A stretch of 55,711 bases of DNA from Byssothecium circinans (GCA_010015675.1 ML977049.1:1-55711), one strand, 5' to 3'. Shown: positions 33,050 through 44,712, counted from the first letter of the stretch. Numbers and translations: made by a program. The notes: generated by a model from the letters alone, not told the origin.

Positions 33050-33862
33050 CTAGAAACCGGCATTGTACATACGAACAAACTCGACAACAATCTCCCTCCC
33101 TACCCCCCGAAACCCATCAACGAACCACTCCCTCAGCATCTCCAACAATGCCTCCGGGCCCGTATCCAGCTCCGGATCCCTCGCCACACGAAAGCCCCCC
33201 TGCGACGGTCGATACAACCTCACCACCAGTCTCTGCCTTCCGTAATGCCTGTCCTCTCGGAACACCAGAAGCATGTCACCAAGACTATACTTCTCGATGA
33301 TCACTCTCAGCGCGACTACCAACCCTAGATGTAGCTCCAAGGTATCAAGAAGATATGAGCGATGGAAGCTTATACTTACCATATGAAGCTTGGGAAGACG
33401 CAGCAGGAGCTCGACGTTCGGATTAGGAGTTTCCCATCCCTCACGATAGAATTGTGGGAATGCGATGCTGCGGACGGCTTCATAGCCGTCTTGGTCGGGA
33501 AAGCTGTCAAGATACTCCAAGAAAATGTCGCCAAAGGACGTGGCCCAGATGTCAATTGTCTTGTTATTCAAGTACCACGTCCCCACCTCGATGCGCAGCT
33601 CTTGATTCACAAAGAAGAGTGCGTATTGAGGATTTAGGTCACCCGTTATGTTCATGCCGAGAAGTCGGATCGGGTTGGGCGATATCGATATATCATCAAG
33701 AACGTACGCATAAATCTGGTTGCGGACTTCGTGAGGGAGGCGGTTGAATTGTGACGTGGTCTGTCTGCCTTGTTCAGCATGGTTAGGGGCGCGTTCTTTA
33801 GCAGGGCCATTGCGACCTTCAACAAGGTCATCGGATGCTTGATGAGTTCTTTGGTCGGACAT
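33050..33862 (-). CDS. 2EXR/F-box-like protein, 270 aa
   Basis: A single-exon model encodes 270 aa. A charged N-terminus of 35 residues is followed by FNRLPHEVRNQIYAYVL, the hallmark of the fungal 2EXR (F-box-like) family. Further family features are NPQYALFFVNQELRIEVGTWYLNNKTI and FPDQDGYEAVRSIAFPQF. Members are numerous in ascomycetes and of unknown function; an adaptor role like F-box proteins is often assumed. A GTAAGT near 33380 might start an intron of about 45 nt, but the unspliced frame reads smoothly, so I kept it. It is divergent from the next 2EXR gene with only 288 bp between starts. Confidence 0.8.
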   Translation of the reverse strand: MSDQRTHQASDDLVEGRNGPAKERAPNHAEQGRQTTSQFNRLPHEVRNQIYAYVLDDISISPNPIRLLGMNITGDLNPQYALFFVNQELRIEVGTWYLNNKTIDIWATSFGDIFLEYLDSFPDQDGYEAVRSIAFPQFYREGWETPNPNVELLLRLPKLHMVSISFHRSYLLDTLELHLGLVVALRVIIEKYSLGDMLLVFREDRHYGRQRLVVRLYRPSQGGFRVARDPELDTGPEALLEMLREWFVDGFRGVGREIVVEFVRMYNAGF

Positions 33863-34150
33863 TTTACAAAAGTTTATGCCTCTGAAGTCTGTTCGGTCGC
33901 GGACTTTATATGCGCGGGCACGGGGGAAGAGCTAACGTGGCTATCTTCAGTGACATAGACCACGACAGGCATGTAATATGAAATGCCAGAGCTTCATCAC
34001 AAAAATAGTCATCTTCTGGTACTTCGTAGCTGATCCGTCACAGCCACGTCTTCATCCCTCTGCCATCACCATAATACGCATGCATACCCCCACCACACCT
34101 CAAACACACAGCATCCACAACGCTCCCCACCTCAGCCCCGAACCCCAAAA

Positions 34151-35095
34151 ATGCCACCCCAAAGTTTCGCAAAACAACTCTCCGCCTTCCCTGCCAACCA
34201 CACCGTCAACCCCTCACTAACCCTCTTCCCCCTTCTCCCCCTCGAACTCCGCGAACAAATATACACCCACTCATTCCACCCCTTCTCACCCACAACCCCC
34301 TTCCAAGTCCATATCACCCACCGCCTCCCCCTCTCCCCACCCCTAGGCCCAGAATGGCTGCCCAGCGTCTGCACTATCAACCCCACGCTCTGGGTCGAAG
34401 TCGGCCTCTGGTTCATCCGCAACGCCGACTTCTCAATAGACAACGCAGACGCACCCCCCGACCTCGCAAACTTCCTGGATACGTTTCCCGGAAGGCAAGG
34501 CTGGGAAACAGTTCGCAGGGTATCTCTGACGCACTTCAGCCTCTACGTTGTCGTCAATAACAACAACGGCGATGACGACGAGGAAGAGGAGGAATACACA
34601 AAGAACCCCTACATTTCCTTCCTCTTGCAATGCACTTATCTCGCTTCCCTGACAATCCACTTCGATGCCCGCGAACTTCTACATTACCCGCCCCACCCCG
34701 TACGTCGCTCACCGAAAGTATCCCCATTTGCTCCCACTCCGGCTACGGTATCTGAATCCCAGGAAATTGATGTACTGCTCAGTCTCAATGGGTTCAGCGC
34801 GCTATTTGGCATGGACGAACTGTTCAACGCGCAGAGTTTGAATCGCATAATGTGTGTGGTGTCAACGCGCGTGCCGGATCTTGTGCCGTTGTTGGATAGT
34901 AGGCGCAAGGCGTTGGAGGATGGGAGGTGGGTTGTGTTGGTGGAGGGGCTGGCGGAGCGGTGGAGGGATGAATTTGAAGAGAGGGGGAGGAGGGTGGAGG
35001 TGCTTGTTGGAGTTGAGAAGGGAGGGAATAGGAACGGGGATGGGGATGAGGAGAGGAGGTGGGAAGTTTATCAAGAGAGGGACTTTTTGTTCTGA
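34151..35095 (+). CDS. 2EXR/F-box-like protein, 314 aa
   Basis: A single exon encodes 314 aa. The signature is LFPLLPLELREQIYTHSF at residues 25-42, followed by VCTINPTLWVEVGLWFIRN and FPGRQGWETVRRVSLTHF, in the same positions as in the neighbour at 33050-33862. An insertion of Asn and acidic residues (NNNNGDDDEEEEE) lies near residue 140, and the C-terminus is Arg/Glu/Gly-rich. The two genes are head to head and probably arose by duplication. Function unknown. Confidence 0.78.
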   Translation: MPPQSFAKQLSAFPANHTVNPSLTLFPLLPLELREQIYTHSFHPFSPTTPFQVHITHRLPLSPPLGPEWLPSVCTINPTLWVEVGLWFIRNADFSIDNADAPPDLANFLDTFPGRQGWETVRRVSLTHFSLYVVVNNNNGDDDEEEEEYTKNPYISFLLQCTYLASLTIHFDARELLHYPPHPVRRSPKVSPFAPTPATVSESQEIDVLLSLNGFSALFGMDELFNAQSLNRIMCVVSTRVPDLVPLLDSRRKALEDGRWVVLVEGLAERWRDEFEERGRRVEVLVGVEKGGNRNGDGDEERRWEVYQERDFLF

Positions 35096-36100
35096 GGGCT
35101 TTGTGTGATGGTGTAGCTGTTAGTGTGTGTAGCTGGCTAGTAATGTTATAGATGCTTACCCTATTCTAATTTATGGATTGCATTATATCGGCTACATTTT
35201 TTTTAGAAGAAATAAATAATGCACACTGTACCATGGCGGTTTCAACTATACTTATAACTACGTTAGCTCAATTTCGCTGCACGTGAATTAATATGTATTC
35301 GCAGATCTACTACCTAAGCTTAAACTTCTAGAGAGACCAAATGACTGGGCTTAGATCCTACCAACAACACATCGTCAATGGCCCTTAAAACCTTTGTCTT
35401 ATATACCGTTCTTCCTATATCTCTACCAAGGATATAAATTTCATATTTAAAGGTTGAGTACTTGCAGAATTATCCCGGAAAAACTTAAGGCAGTAATATT
35501 GGATTCCCTTATCATCATTTCGCTTATAACCGTAGTTCTAACGGGTGTATTTACTATAGAATATAATGAATTTAATAGGCTGGATCAAGTGGTAGTTTTA
35601 AGATCTTATAAGATATAGGTATATGGTTTTATGTTACAGATGGCTTTAATCTATGTATTGGGGCCGAAATGGGAAGGAAGAGTAAAGGTTATATACTAGG
35701 CTTTTATTGATGTAAGGGGAATGATTGCAAAGGAAGTGGGGGGTAGGGTGCTATTAATATTGATACTAGAGTGTGTTTATTACCAGAATACCCATCTTAT
35801 AGGTATAAATAGCGCACTCCAAATTAATACCTTTTTAATATTATTGGGCAAGCAGTTGTAAAAATAATCGTTCTTTACTATATTTTATATAGAATAGCTG
35901 GATAAGCTCTTATATTACTTAGAGCTCTATAACGTCACAAACCTAATATATGCCTATAAATTATAAAGAGGAAGGCTCTATTTATATTCAAAATATGCCA
36001 CTAACAAGGTCGCAAACCAGGTGTTTTTCACATATTTCGTCGCATTTTAGGTGTTCTACAAGAACTATCAATCTCGCAATGTGCCCTAACTAATAAAAAT
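35096..36100. other. AT-rich gene-free block, probable RIP-degraded repeat
   Basis: The block lacks open frames and is full of TTATA, TAATA and ATATAG words, in contrast to the GC-richer genes on both sides. This is the usual appearance of transposon DNA mutated by RIP. No residual protein motif could be read. It separates 2EXR genes. Confidence 0.6.
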
Positions 36101-36811
36101 CTATGAGCTATAGTGCCATCCCCATTTCAGGTTTCCCTCATCATCCACTGCTCCGGGATTTTGCGCAATATCATAGCTCTCAATGAACTTGATGCTTAAC
36201 TTAACCTCAGGGCGTTTGTCAAAAGCGTCATGCGCCCATTTCATGACAGGCTTAGAGATCTCTTCCATCGAGAAAGTTCCAGTCATACCCTGAGGAGTTT
36301 TATTGAAACAACGCAGCGTAAGAGTCTTGAGGTGGGGAACTTGTGCGACTAGTCGAAAATCGTTGTACTTAATCGCGGTGATATCCTTTTCGAGCTGCCG
36401 CCCTTGATTCTTAGTTACGAACATGGTTTCAACCTCGAGCTGGACGTGCTCCAACAGTAGTATGTACTGTAGCAGCCTTGGAATATGCTTACAGAGGTGC
36501 CAAGCTATGTACGACTCGAAGGTAACTGATCGTATTGAGGATCGCACCGTTTTATGGGCCTCCAAGAAGTCGGCGAGCGCTTCCACATCGAAGGCGCCGC
36601 ACAATGCGATATTCCGGTCTTTGAAGAAGAGAGGTACCGCTTCGCTAAAGACTTGCTTGTTGACGTAGCAGAATGCCGGGATAACGGCAGTCTCTCGTTT
36701 CGCTTTGGAGCCCTTCTTGTAATGACAGCAGATCCGGACTTTTCTGGGCAGGTTGAGTGTTTTCAACTTCTCCTTCCAGACCATGTCACGCAGCTCACGT
36801 GGAAGCCCCAT
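36101..36811 (-). CDS. 2EXR/F-box-like protein (start uncertain)
   Basis: The frame beginning at the ATG at 36811 encodes 236 aa starting MGLPRELRDMVWKEKL, the family signature. Further segments are PAFCYVNKQVFSEAVPLFF, RSSIRSVTFESYIAWHLCKHI and PHLKTLTLRCFN, matching the paralogue at 37737-38573 (CYLNAQMYRESIPLLL, GITSLTFESTITW). Because the motif starts at residue 2 and the frame stays open upstream to a CTTTCAG acceptor-like site near 36865, a first exon may be missing. An open frame with ATG at 37198 could be that exon, but no good donor was found. Confidence 0.68.
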   Translation of the reverse strand: MGLPRELRDMVWKEKLKTLNLPRKVRICCHYKKGSKAKRETAVIPAFCYVNKQVFSEAVPLFFKDRNIALCGAFDVEALADFLEAHKTVRSSIRSVTFESYIAWHLCKHIPRLLQYILLLEHVQLEVETMFVTKNQGRQLEKDITAIKYNDFRLVAQVPHLKTLTLRCFNKTPQGMTGTFSMEEISKPVMKWAHDAFDKRPEVKLSIKFIESYDIAQNPGAVDDEGNLKWGWHYSS

Positions 36812-37736
36812 GAGCTTCGTGAACACATTCTGAGGCGATGTGGAGGGAGGCTGAAAGGTCGTTAGGCTCAGTGCGGAGCCTTGGGCGGGCTCGCAGCGCG
36901 GGATGGGCCGTCAAAGCATTGCCGAGCGGAAGGTGAATTGATGAACGCGCTTGGAATTAGGCAATAGACTCTGAGAGGACAAGGAGCTCAAGATCAGCCG
37001 ACTGAACATAGGGACGAGATCGTCGTGATCGAATTTGGGACCATCAATAATGCTGGCTTGAGGTTTGCATGACGTGGGTCCACACATGTGATTGTGGTGA
37101 TTAGTTTCAACCAGCTTTCTCCTATTCCTCTGCTTGTTCTTTCTCCGGGGGTTCTTTGTAGTCGAAGTAGCCGTGCTCCGAAAAAGGGAAGAAGCCATAT
37201 GGAATGAGGAATGTTCAACGTTGAGGCGTACCAATGAGGAAGATGTCGTTACCATGGTAGTTTGCGGGGAAGTTTGCATCTGCCACGCTGCTGTCGGCGC
37301 AATCGCGATAGACCACGGTGGCACGAAATATTTTGCGCGGTCGAGAATTGGGCCGTTCTGAAGATGACGACTGACCGTTTCGGCGGCAGCACGGGAGTGG
37401 TTGACCTTAATGAAGAACTGAAAGTGTGGTGGTGCGTTGCTGAAGTGTCGCGGATTGCCTAGGCGTGAAATAGGAAAGAGCTGCCAATACTAGCGCGTGA
37501 CCCTATTACAAGCTCCTTCACCGGGAATCCGTGCAGCGAAGGAGGGACAAGAAACCGAGAAACAGGCAGGCAGAGACTTGTAGGGGCGAAGCTCGTAGGG
37601 TGGGTGGTTGGTGACAGCACATATCCTTGATATATCACCTGGCCTGATTCTAGAGAGGCTTTGAAGCTGCATACAGAGAACTGGAAGATAGAACTAAATG
37701 TAACAAAAATAATAGGAAGAGACAACACCCGTATCA
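36812..37736. other. Intergenic or unresolved upstream exon of a 2EXR gene
   Basis: A minus-strand frame from ATG 37198 to 36911 (95 codons, basic N-terminal half with NPRRKNKQRNRRK) may be a separate small gene or a 5' exon. It has no recognised domain. The remainder shows nothing. Confidence 0.35.
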
Positions 37737-38573
37737 TCATACCATTCCCCATCGCTTTGTGGGAATCGCACGAACATGCTCAACCACCAAGGCGATCCCT
37801 GACCCACGACAAATATTGTGCTGGACCCACATGATAATCGGTTCAAACACAGCATCAAGTGCGATACCCAACTTCTTCGCTTCGAGCAAGCCACCCCAGC
37901 AACTCAGCGTCACTTTCTCCAAACTCAAACAGTCCAGCAAACAGCAAAAATCCAAATTATCGATGATGTGTTTCTTCTGACGCACACAGAGCTGGCCGTC
38001 AACCCATTCCACGCATGAAGAGGCCGGGATCTCGATCTTTATTTGGCGTAGACTCTTGCACTTTTCGATGAGCCTTTGGGCTGTGTGTGTGGCGTGCGGA
38101 CGCCAGGTGATGGTTGACTCAAATGTCAGCGACGTGATGCCCCGGCCAAACGCAAGGTTTGAGCCGCGGTGGAGGTAGTCGGAGAGAATTTTGATGGCTG
38201 AGATATCTTCGAGGACGACTTCGCTGTTCTCCAATAGCAGAGGAATAGATTCGCGGTACATTTGAGCATTCAGATAGCAGAACTTTGGAAGCGTGAAGCG
38301 CGGAAATGTTTCATCTTCGAAGGAAGCCCAGCCGTTTGGTTCGCGGACAACGAGGCGTGCGGGAATCAGGAGCCTGAAAAGTGCGGAATAAATCTGGTTG
38401 CGGATGTTACGCGGAAGTTCAAAGAAGCGGAAGGCCTTAGGCGATGACTTCTTGCTTGAGGGAAGGTTGACTTTAGATCTGACGCGTTCGATTGTGGATT
38501 TGAAGCCGATGACGGATATACGAATGCTGTTCTGTCGGCGCTTGAGTAGTGAGGCTGTGGAGGTGTAGGTCAT
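37737..38573 (-). CDS. 2EXR/F-box-like protein, 278 aa
   Basis: One exon encodes 278 aa. After a basic N-terminus of 47 residues comes FRFFELPRNIRNQIYSALF, then FCYLNAQMYRESIPLLLENSE and GRGITSLTFESTITWRPHA. The C-terminal half has leucine-spaced segments (CLLDCLSLEKVTLSC). It resembles the gene at 36101-36811 most closely, suggesting a local duplication. Function unknown. Confidence 0.78.
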   Translation of the reverse strand: MTYTSTASLLKRRQNSIRISVIGFKSTIERVRSKVNLPSSKKSSPKAFRFFELPRNIRNQIYSALFRLLIPARLVVREPNGWASFEDETFPRFTLPKFCYLNAQMYRESIPLLLENSEVVLEDISAIKILSDYLHRGSNLAFGRGITSLTFESTITWRPHATHTAQRLIEKCKSLRQIKIEIPASSCVEWVDGQLCVRQKKHIIDNLDFCCLLDCLSLEKVTLSCWGGLLEAKKLGIALDAVFEPIIMWVQHNICRGSGIALVVEHVRAIPTKRWGMV

Positions 38574-39185
38574 GGTGAAGATTCTGGGATGAGTAGTGGT
38601 TGGTGTGAGCGGCGGCCATGTACCATAGAGAGTCTATTAAGAAGGCGAATACTGTTGTTTGATAGTAAGTGAATGGTGTCAGTCATACTCTGTTCATCGT
38701 CAATGGGAATTTGGCTGCCACGTCTGGCCCAAACCATTGAATGTTCAGGTGCCGGATTTTGGCAGTGAGTGTTGGAAAGAATAGCATTCAGTATCACGCC
38801 CATACTGTGCGACAGCTTGCCCTACTGTACAGTATTAAATTTCTTTTTTTTTTCTTTCTGGTGATCCCTGCATACAAAGGTTGTCAATCATCATGAAGTA
38901 GCCTTGAGGTGGTGTCCGCCCAGCTCGATCAAACACATACTAGAGAAAAATATTGGAAGTTCCAGAACCGATGGCTGAAGGTGCGGCATGATTATGATGC
39001 TAATGGAGGAGTGAAGGTTGCGCCGTCCTTTACAAGGGCCTGCATCTTCTGTCCCATTTACAGCCTAGTGCATCGCCACTAGGCCTAATTCGCTAGATTG
39101 ATCTGCGCGCACTCTCTGCGAATGAAACCACGTCACACAACCGTCCGACTCGCACTCGCACTCAAGCCTCACAAGTGACAATCCA
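38574..39185. other. Divergent promoter region between a 2EXR gene and the Zn2Cys6 gene
   Basis: No gene. A poly-pyrimidine/T run lies at 38840-38858. Confidence 0.5.
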
Positions 39186-40581
39186 ATGGCGCGCATGGGG
39201 TCGAAGAAGAGCAGGGGAGGATGTCAACAGTGCAAGATCAGGCGTGTAAAGGTACGCCACACCTCACCTCATATCATCTTCCTTTTTCGCTCTCGCACTC
39301 TCTTCTCATCGCTGAATTGGACGTTGAAGTTACTGAGTATATAATGTAGTGCGATGAAAACAGGCCATGCGCAAACTGTACGCGATACAACGCTGACTGC
39401 AGCCTACTGAGCGCTCCACCTACTATGGGTGGCGCGAGTTCGAGTAGATCACGTGCTTCTACTTCATCGCCTGCGCCACTTTCGAATCTGGCTGCGAAGT
39501 CTCCACCAGGAGAAGATGTCACGGGTGGATGGATGGAGGATCTCGAATTGATGCATCATTGGTTCGTCCTTGCGTTTTCAGATCCACGCCCTCAAAGCTT
39601 ATCACTAACGGTCGTAGTACGCCACCCACAAGTACATCCGTACCCAGAAGCTTGATTCCAGTCCGGCTTCTTACTCATCATGTGCTCACTACAACCCTTC
39701 TGAGTCCACCTTCGCATAATCACTTATCACCTCTTCTACGACCTCCCAACTGACCTCCCTTAGTCACAGCACACGCCCACACCGCCCTCCCCGGACCCGC
39801 GTCCTCCCAACAGATATGGGGCTACGCCGTCCCCCAAGAAGCCTTCAAGTACCGATTTCTAATGCACTCGATCCTCGCCTTTGCAGCCGAGCACCTCGCC
39901 TACATGCATCCCTCGCGAATGCAACACTACCGGATCCTCGGCTCCACTCATCAAGCAGCCGCCATTACCGGACTCAACACAGAAATATCCTCCGTCCAGT
40001 TGACGTCGGAGAACTGCCATGCATTATTCGCAAGTGCAAGCCTTACCATCATGACTGCTTTTTCGGACCCGGAAGCATATACTTTAAATGCTTTGGTGGA
40101 CATCTTCACCTTGTGCAGGGGTATGAATATCATAGTACAATCGGCGGAGGAGTCTATCAAAAAAGGACCGTTTGGCCTACTCCTTCGTCTCTTACCGAAT
40201 CCCCCACAGCCAGCGCCGCTTCTCTCCTCCTTCCTCGTCGACATCAACGCTCTAGACGAGGGCTCGCATCCGTCGTATTCTGTTAACAGCAACAGTAGCA
40301 ACAAGAGTAACAGTCCCGACTCACCTGCTCCCAAACTAAACGATGCTGCAGAACAGCTTCGCATGTCTCTTCAACAGGGCATTGAAACCTCGAACCATCC
40401 GGCACTCAGAGCGGTCATGCTATGGCCGATGAGCATCGACCACGAGTTTTTGGAGGCTTTGAAGACGAGGACAGATCCAGCGGTTGTGAGTTGTTTCAGG
40501 CAGTATGTTAGGATTTTGGAGTATGCGGGGGCGGAATGGTGGTTTCTGAGCGGGTGGAGGAAAGTTGGTCAGCAGTTTTAG
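39186..40581 (+). CDS. Zn2Cys6 transcription factor
   Basis: Four exons, 39186-39251, 39350-39561, 39618-39631 and 39764-40581, give 369 aa. The zinc cluster has all six cysteines at residues 13, 16, 23, 29, 32 and 39 (CQQCKIRRVKC, CANC); the first intron splits the cluster right before Cys23, as is common. DLELMHH follows, then FLMHSILAFAAEHLAYMHP, the pattern of sterol-uptake-control-like fungal regulators. The third exon is only 14 nt; it was inferred because it restores the frame between LMHH and the downstream domain, with CTAAC and CTGAC branch sites in the flanking introns. A Ser/Asn-rich loop lies near residue 230. It should be nuclear; targets are unknown. Confidence 0.85.
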
Positions 40582-41053
40582 TTGCATGCTTAATATTTAC
40601 TGTATATACATGTTGGGGTTTGTGGGGGGTTAGCTTCATAGGTGAGCATATATGTATGTGGCGCAAAGATATGGTGACATAGTTACCCGGTTACCGATAC
40701 TGTGTACTTTACCCGCTAATCCGAAACCGTACCACAGTCGAGGCTTCGGTTTCCTAGACGCAGAGACATGAGTGACAAAATCGGACGATTTACGCGGACG
40801 GGATGCCTCCCCTAGTTACCCTTCTGACATGCATGCACTAGCCAAAATGAGGATACGCTGCATCTCTCCGGTGGACCCACTTTGATCATATAATCGCAAT
40901 AATCACAATATCACTCTTACACATCCACGCTTCTGACACCCATATCTACTCTGAAAACTTTCTGTATTCTCCACACTTCGCTATATTCCCCAACCTCAAT
41001 GAAACCAGGGTTCGGTTGTCACCATTAACCCAGCAACAGCTTCGCGACCGATA
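40582..41053. other. Intergenic
   Basis: No gene. It includes the 3' end of the Zn2Cys6 gene and the promoter of the bZIP gene. Confidence 0.5.
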
Positions 41054-41854
41054 ATGTCAGCAACAACAAACGCCTACGATATCAACGTCCGGCGTCAAGA
41101 CGACCACAGTCCGTATCCACAACCTGGAAAGAGATTTGGATATGCATACTGGCTTCAGCCAGTGCTGAAAGCCAACGACCCAGCGCCTTCAATAACGGGA
41201 AACACATCTTCATCAGCGCCCAACAACCCCCCCGTCATGCAAGGCACTGCGCACCTCACACCAACGCCTGTGCCAACATGCAAAGCCACATCCACAAGCC
41301 GCGGTCGAGGCAGGCCTCGCGTAAATAAAGTGCGTGATACCACCACTATCGAGGTGCGAGCTCCAACGTCTCACACATCAATATCAACTATCTTTCCTGT
41401 ACACACATACAAACGAGCAACCACCATCCGCACATCCAGCTAAAATGACAACCAGAAACGCCGCGCCCAAGTCCGCGAAGCCCAACGCACCTACCAGAGG
41501 CGCAAAGACAGCGATTCTGCATCCGAGCGGCGGAGAAGCGATGAGGTCCTGGAAGCTATGTTCGATCTCTCCACTGACATTGAAACACTGCTACAAACGG
41601 CGGTGGGAACGGGCGCTCTTGTCCAGAACAACGATCTCTCGGAATGCATACGAAATCTTTGGTTTTCGTATAATGTGGCGATTAAGAAGCCGTGTATGCT
41701 TCCTGACTTGAAGATTCTGCAGGTTAAGAATGACCGGCGGTGCGGTGTGTATGGGGGCTTTGAAGCGCGAATGGAAACTGCGCCAACGGGGATGGGTTTG
41801 TGTGATAGGCTCCGTGAATTGGAACGGGATGGTTGGAGTGAAGAGATGGAGTAG
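41054..41854 (+). CDS. bZIP-like transcription factor, 224 aa
   Basis: Exons 41054-41329 and 41456-41854 with a 126-nt intron give 224 aa. An AT-hook-like SRGRGRPRVNK ends exon 1. Exon 2 opens with KRRAQVREAQRTYQRRK, the basic region of the fungal RRxQVRxAQRTYR bZIP group. The leucine zipper is weak: LEAMFDLSTDIETLL. The C-terminal half (SECIRNLWFSYNVAIKKP) is typical of this group. The acceptor at AACCAG was chosen because the earlier CCAG would leave an in-frame TAA. Nuclear regulator; targets unknown. Confidence 0.8.
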
Positions 41855-42792
41855 CAATTTGTCTTGTTAGCGTACGAGGAAGCGTAACAAGAATTTTCTT
41901 TTCGTCGTGTTTACGCATGCCACAGTGAAATGAAAAATCACCTTTGCTACCTCCTATTATAAATGAATGCTCTATACAATCTCAGGGCCAATTTTTAGAT
42001 ACTGATCAGCTGCTCTAATATCAAAGTGTTGCAGTAATTAGTGAGCTACGGTTCAGAACCTATGATCCATAGGTGTATGTCGAGCACTGAAGTACTCTTG
42101 TTTGAAAGGTGCTAGAATGGTTTCATCTCGTCACTTCCGCGTTCACGCGATCGTCTGCCGGGGTAATTTTCGAAGAGAGTCGACGATGGAGAACTATGAC
42201 GTTGGCACTCAGCTCGGCACTAGCCTCAACCCCAAAGCATAAATGCCCACTGAACCCCTGCCGCCCATTATGATAACCCATGCCGGATTGATTGTCTGGA
42301 AGTTCCTACCATAGTGCTTGCATCTTTGAGTACGAGGCGATCTTGACTATCAAATTTGTGGTCTATCCGAAGCTTTATTCCATGCCTCTTTGGAGTGGTG
42401 GGTGTTTCAGGGCTATTTCGCATAATTGCGGTGACGAGTTGATGGCCGCTATGGAGGAAGAGAGGGCGAAGCATGGTTCCCAGTTCAAGCTGGAATACAA
42501 GTGGATGCCGTAGACTAGCTCACCTGTCTATCGTCAGACTTTCAGGGATGGTTCGTCTTGGTTTCGAAATTAACGGAGGAATTGTTGTGGTCTTCGTCTG
42601 CGACTGCTCAGGAATGTTTGAACGAAACTTCGGGGAACGACTACAACTTGTCATAGGAAATAAGAAAACTTGTTAAAAATCTGAGCGTGTTTAACGTCTC
42701 GCACCGCTTTCTGCAGCTTGGGCTTTGTGGAATGTTGCATCACCTCTGTCTAGTACTATACTGAACTCTCCGAATCCCTCTTCTCTTCGCGT
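41855..42792. other. Intergenic with a possible 2EXR fragment
   Basis: A plus-strand frame at 42292-42513 ends ELMAAMEEERAKHGSQF and KLEYKWMP, in the style of a 2EXR C-terminus, but has no upstream signature. It may be a remnant. Otherwise nothing. Confidence 0.35.
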
Positions 42793-44022
42793 TCACACAA
42801 TGGGTATTCCCAAAGCCTCTCTCCTTGACTTAGATGCAGGGTCCAGATATGGAACCTCTCCAATCGAGCTAGCTCTCACACCAACGCGGTTTCCTTCAAC
42901 CAGGTGTGTATCTGGCTGCACATCAAGTAAGCATGGTACTGAGAGTTATCATGTTTTCACTTCAGGCAGCACGTACCGTAGCCGCGTGCCAAACGCACGA
43001 ATTATTCCAGATCGCCGCAGCATTCTTCGACCACTTCATCCTCGCAATGCAATCATGATTCCTTGTGATTAGTCTCATTACGTACTCCCTAATCATTTGA
43101 TCCTCATACGCATATACCCCATTAATTTTCGTAACATGCAATCCCACGCCCGCAAAAATCGCTTTCCAGCCCGTGATACGATTCGTCCTCACCACTGGAT
43201 GCGATGGCGCAAAATCATCGCCTACATTCAACGGACTACCCCGCGGACTCATGACTTCGTATCCTCCAGCTTGTGCAGCGCTTCGGAATACGGGCTGCGC
43301 GCAGGTAGCGGTCAGGGTTTCGAGATAAGCACGGAAAGATGGAGACATGCGGTCGTAGATTTCGTATCCTGAACACCAAAGGGTATCACCGCCATGAGGA
43401 GGAGTTTCTTCCATTTTGAGGAAGGAGAAATCGGAGGGTGCAGTTTCGAAGGTGCTGTCAGAGTGCCATTCGCGGGAGAGGTCTCTGGGTTCAGTGAGCG
43501 TGCGATTGCCCATCGTTTTATAAATCTTCTTCTGGGCCTCGGAATTGATTACGTAGCTGCTTTATTAGCATAGTGCGTCTAATATGCGGCTACTGAATCT
43601 TACATATTCTCGTCCGTGCTGCCGTCTGGAAGCGTCAAGTTGCCCGGATCGCGGTAGATGGGATGCACATGTAGGCCATTTTCCGCCGGCCGACCGCTGT
43701 ATTTTGCAACTAAGTCACAGAACCTCTTTTGGTCTGCAATGTTGAGATCGTCTTGATTCCGGAAGAAGACGACCCCTCGTTCGGAAATGATGACAGCGAG
43801 GTCCCGAATTTGCTCCTCAGCATTAGGTGCGTATAGAATGTCAGTGACCTTGACAGTCGGGTATTCGCGTCCGATGATGGGTGTGATCTCGAAGTACTCA
43901 AGGTGATCCAGAGTGCCAGCGTACTTCAACGGTACCGGGCATGAGGGGCAGGATCTCGGTATCCCGTGATTGTTCGAGCCACTCGATGCACCATTAACGC
44001 CGGTCGTGGCCTGTGAAGTCAT
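42793..44022 (-). CDS. TauD/TfdA-family alpha-ketoglutarate-dependent dioxygenase
   Basis: Three exons, 44022-43604, 43559-42977 and 42915-42793, give 374 aa. The iron site is HSD in REWHSD (His172, Asp174) and the distal His331 in CVWHAAT. RGVVFFRNQDDL, GGDTLWCSGYEIYDRMSP and GLHVTKINGVYAYE are family blocks. The third exon supplies the conserved arginine region (VGVRASSIGEVPYLDP), which a model stopping after exon 2 would lose. The enzyme should oxidise a sulfonate such as taurine, or a related substrate, using Fe(II), oxygen and 2-oxoglutarate. The second intron is 61 nt and the first 44 nt. Fungal relatives include sulfonate and phenoxy-acid dioxygenases. Confidence 0.92.
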
Positions 44023-44712
44023 AGTAGGCAGTTTGATCGAGTGGTTGTTCTATGAGTTATAATTCTCTGCAGGTGTTGGTCTTCAGTGCTGAAGGGAGGT
44101 TTACAAAGGGACCTAATGTCGGGAGTTTATCTCACACGTGGAAGCGCTTTACCGAAGGAAGGCGGGGATTTGACAGCAGACCTTAGCATAACCTAGAACC
44201 AGGCTAGTATTGCCTGTAGAGAGTTAGCAATGGTGTTCGGGGATAGATCCTCCTCACCCCACCTTGTATAGAAGCCCCACAACGCGCCCCGCATCGCTCA
44301 AGAATTGAAGTGAAAAGGCAACTATACCTAAGATTTATGATAGAACACTAGACGTGACAGAATTCCTGTTGATAAGAGTAATTTGTAACACGTTTTTGCA
44401 GCAAGTCATATGTCACGTGACAGTGTTTAGATGATTAATTTATGAAGTTGATGAGTACATGTATAGTACAACGACGCCTAACAGCTATTGATACTCATAT
44501 TGCAGTTTCCTGTGCTTCGAGGAAGCGGTTTGCATAGTTTATATCTTAAACACTGACGCAGACAGCACGCAACTGTACATTGTTAAATTACAAAAATCAT
44601 AATATTGCAATTCAGTGGGCGAGCTTGTATGGCCGCATTCTCCATGCTTTTTATGCAAACTGCCAAATCCTGAACGAGGCAGCCATTAATTTATGATAAA
44701 CGATGAGGAAAG
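44023..44712. other. Intergenic
   Basis: No gene. The segment 44300-44700 is AT-leaning. Confidence 0.5.

Noticed and set aside
33321..33380. GTAAGT donor inside the first 2EXR gene
   Set aside because: The only frame-keeping acceptor lacks a good branch site and the unspliced protein reads naturally; noted as an alternative in the gene entry.
36911..37324. 137-codon minus-strand frame as an independent gene
   Set aside because: It begins at a non-ATG codon and has no domain; the part from ATG 37198 may be an exon, but no donor site supports it.
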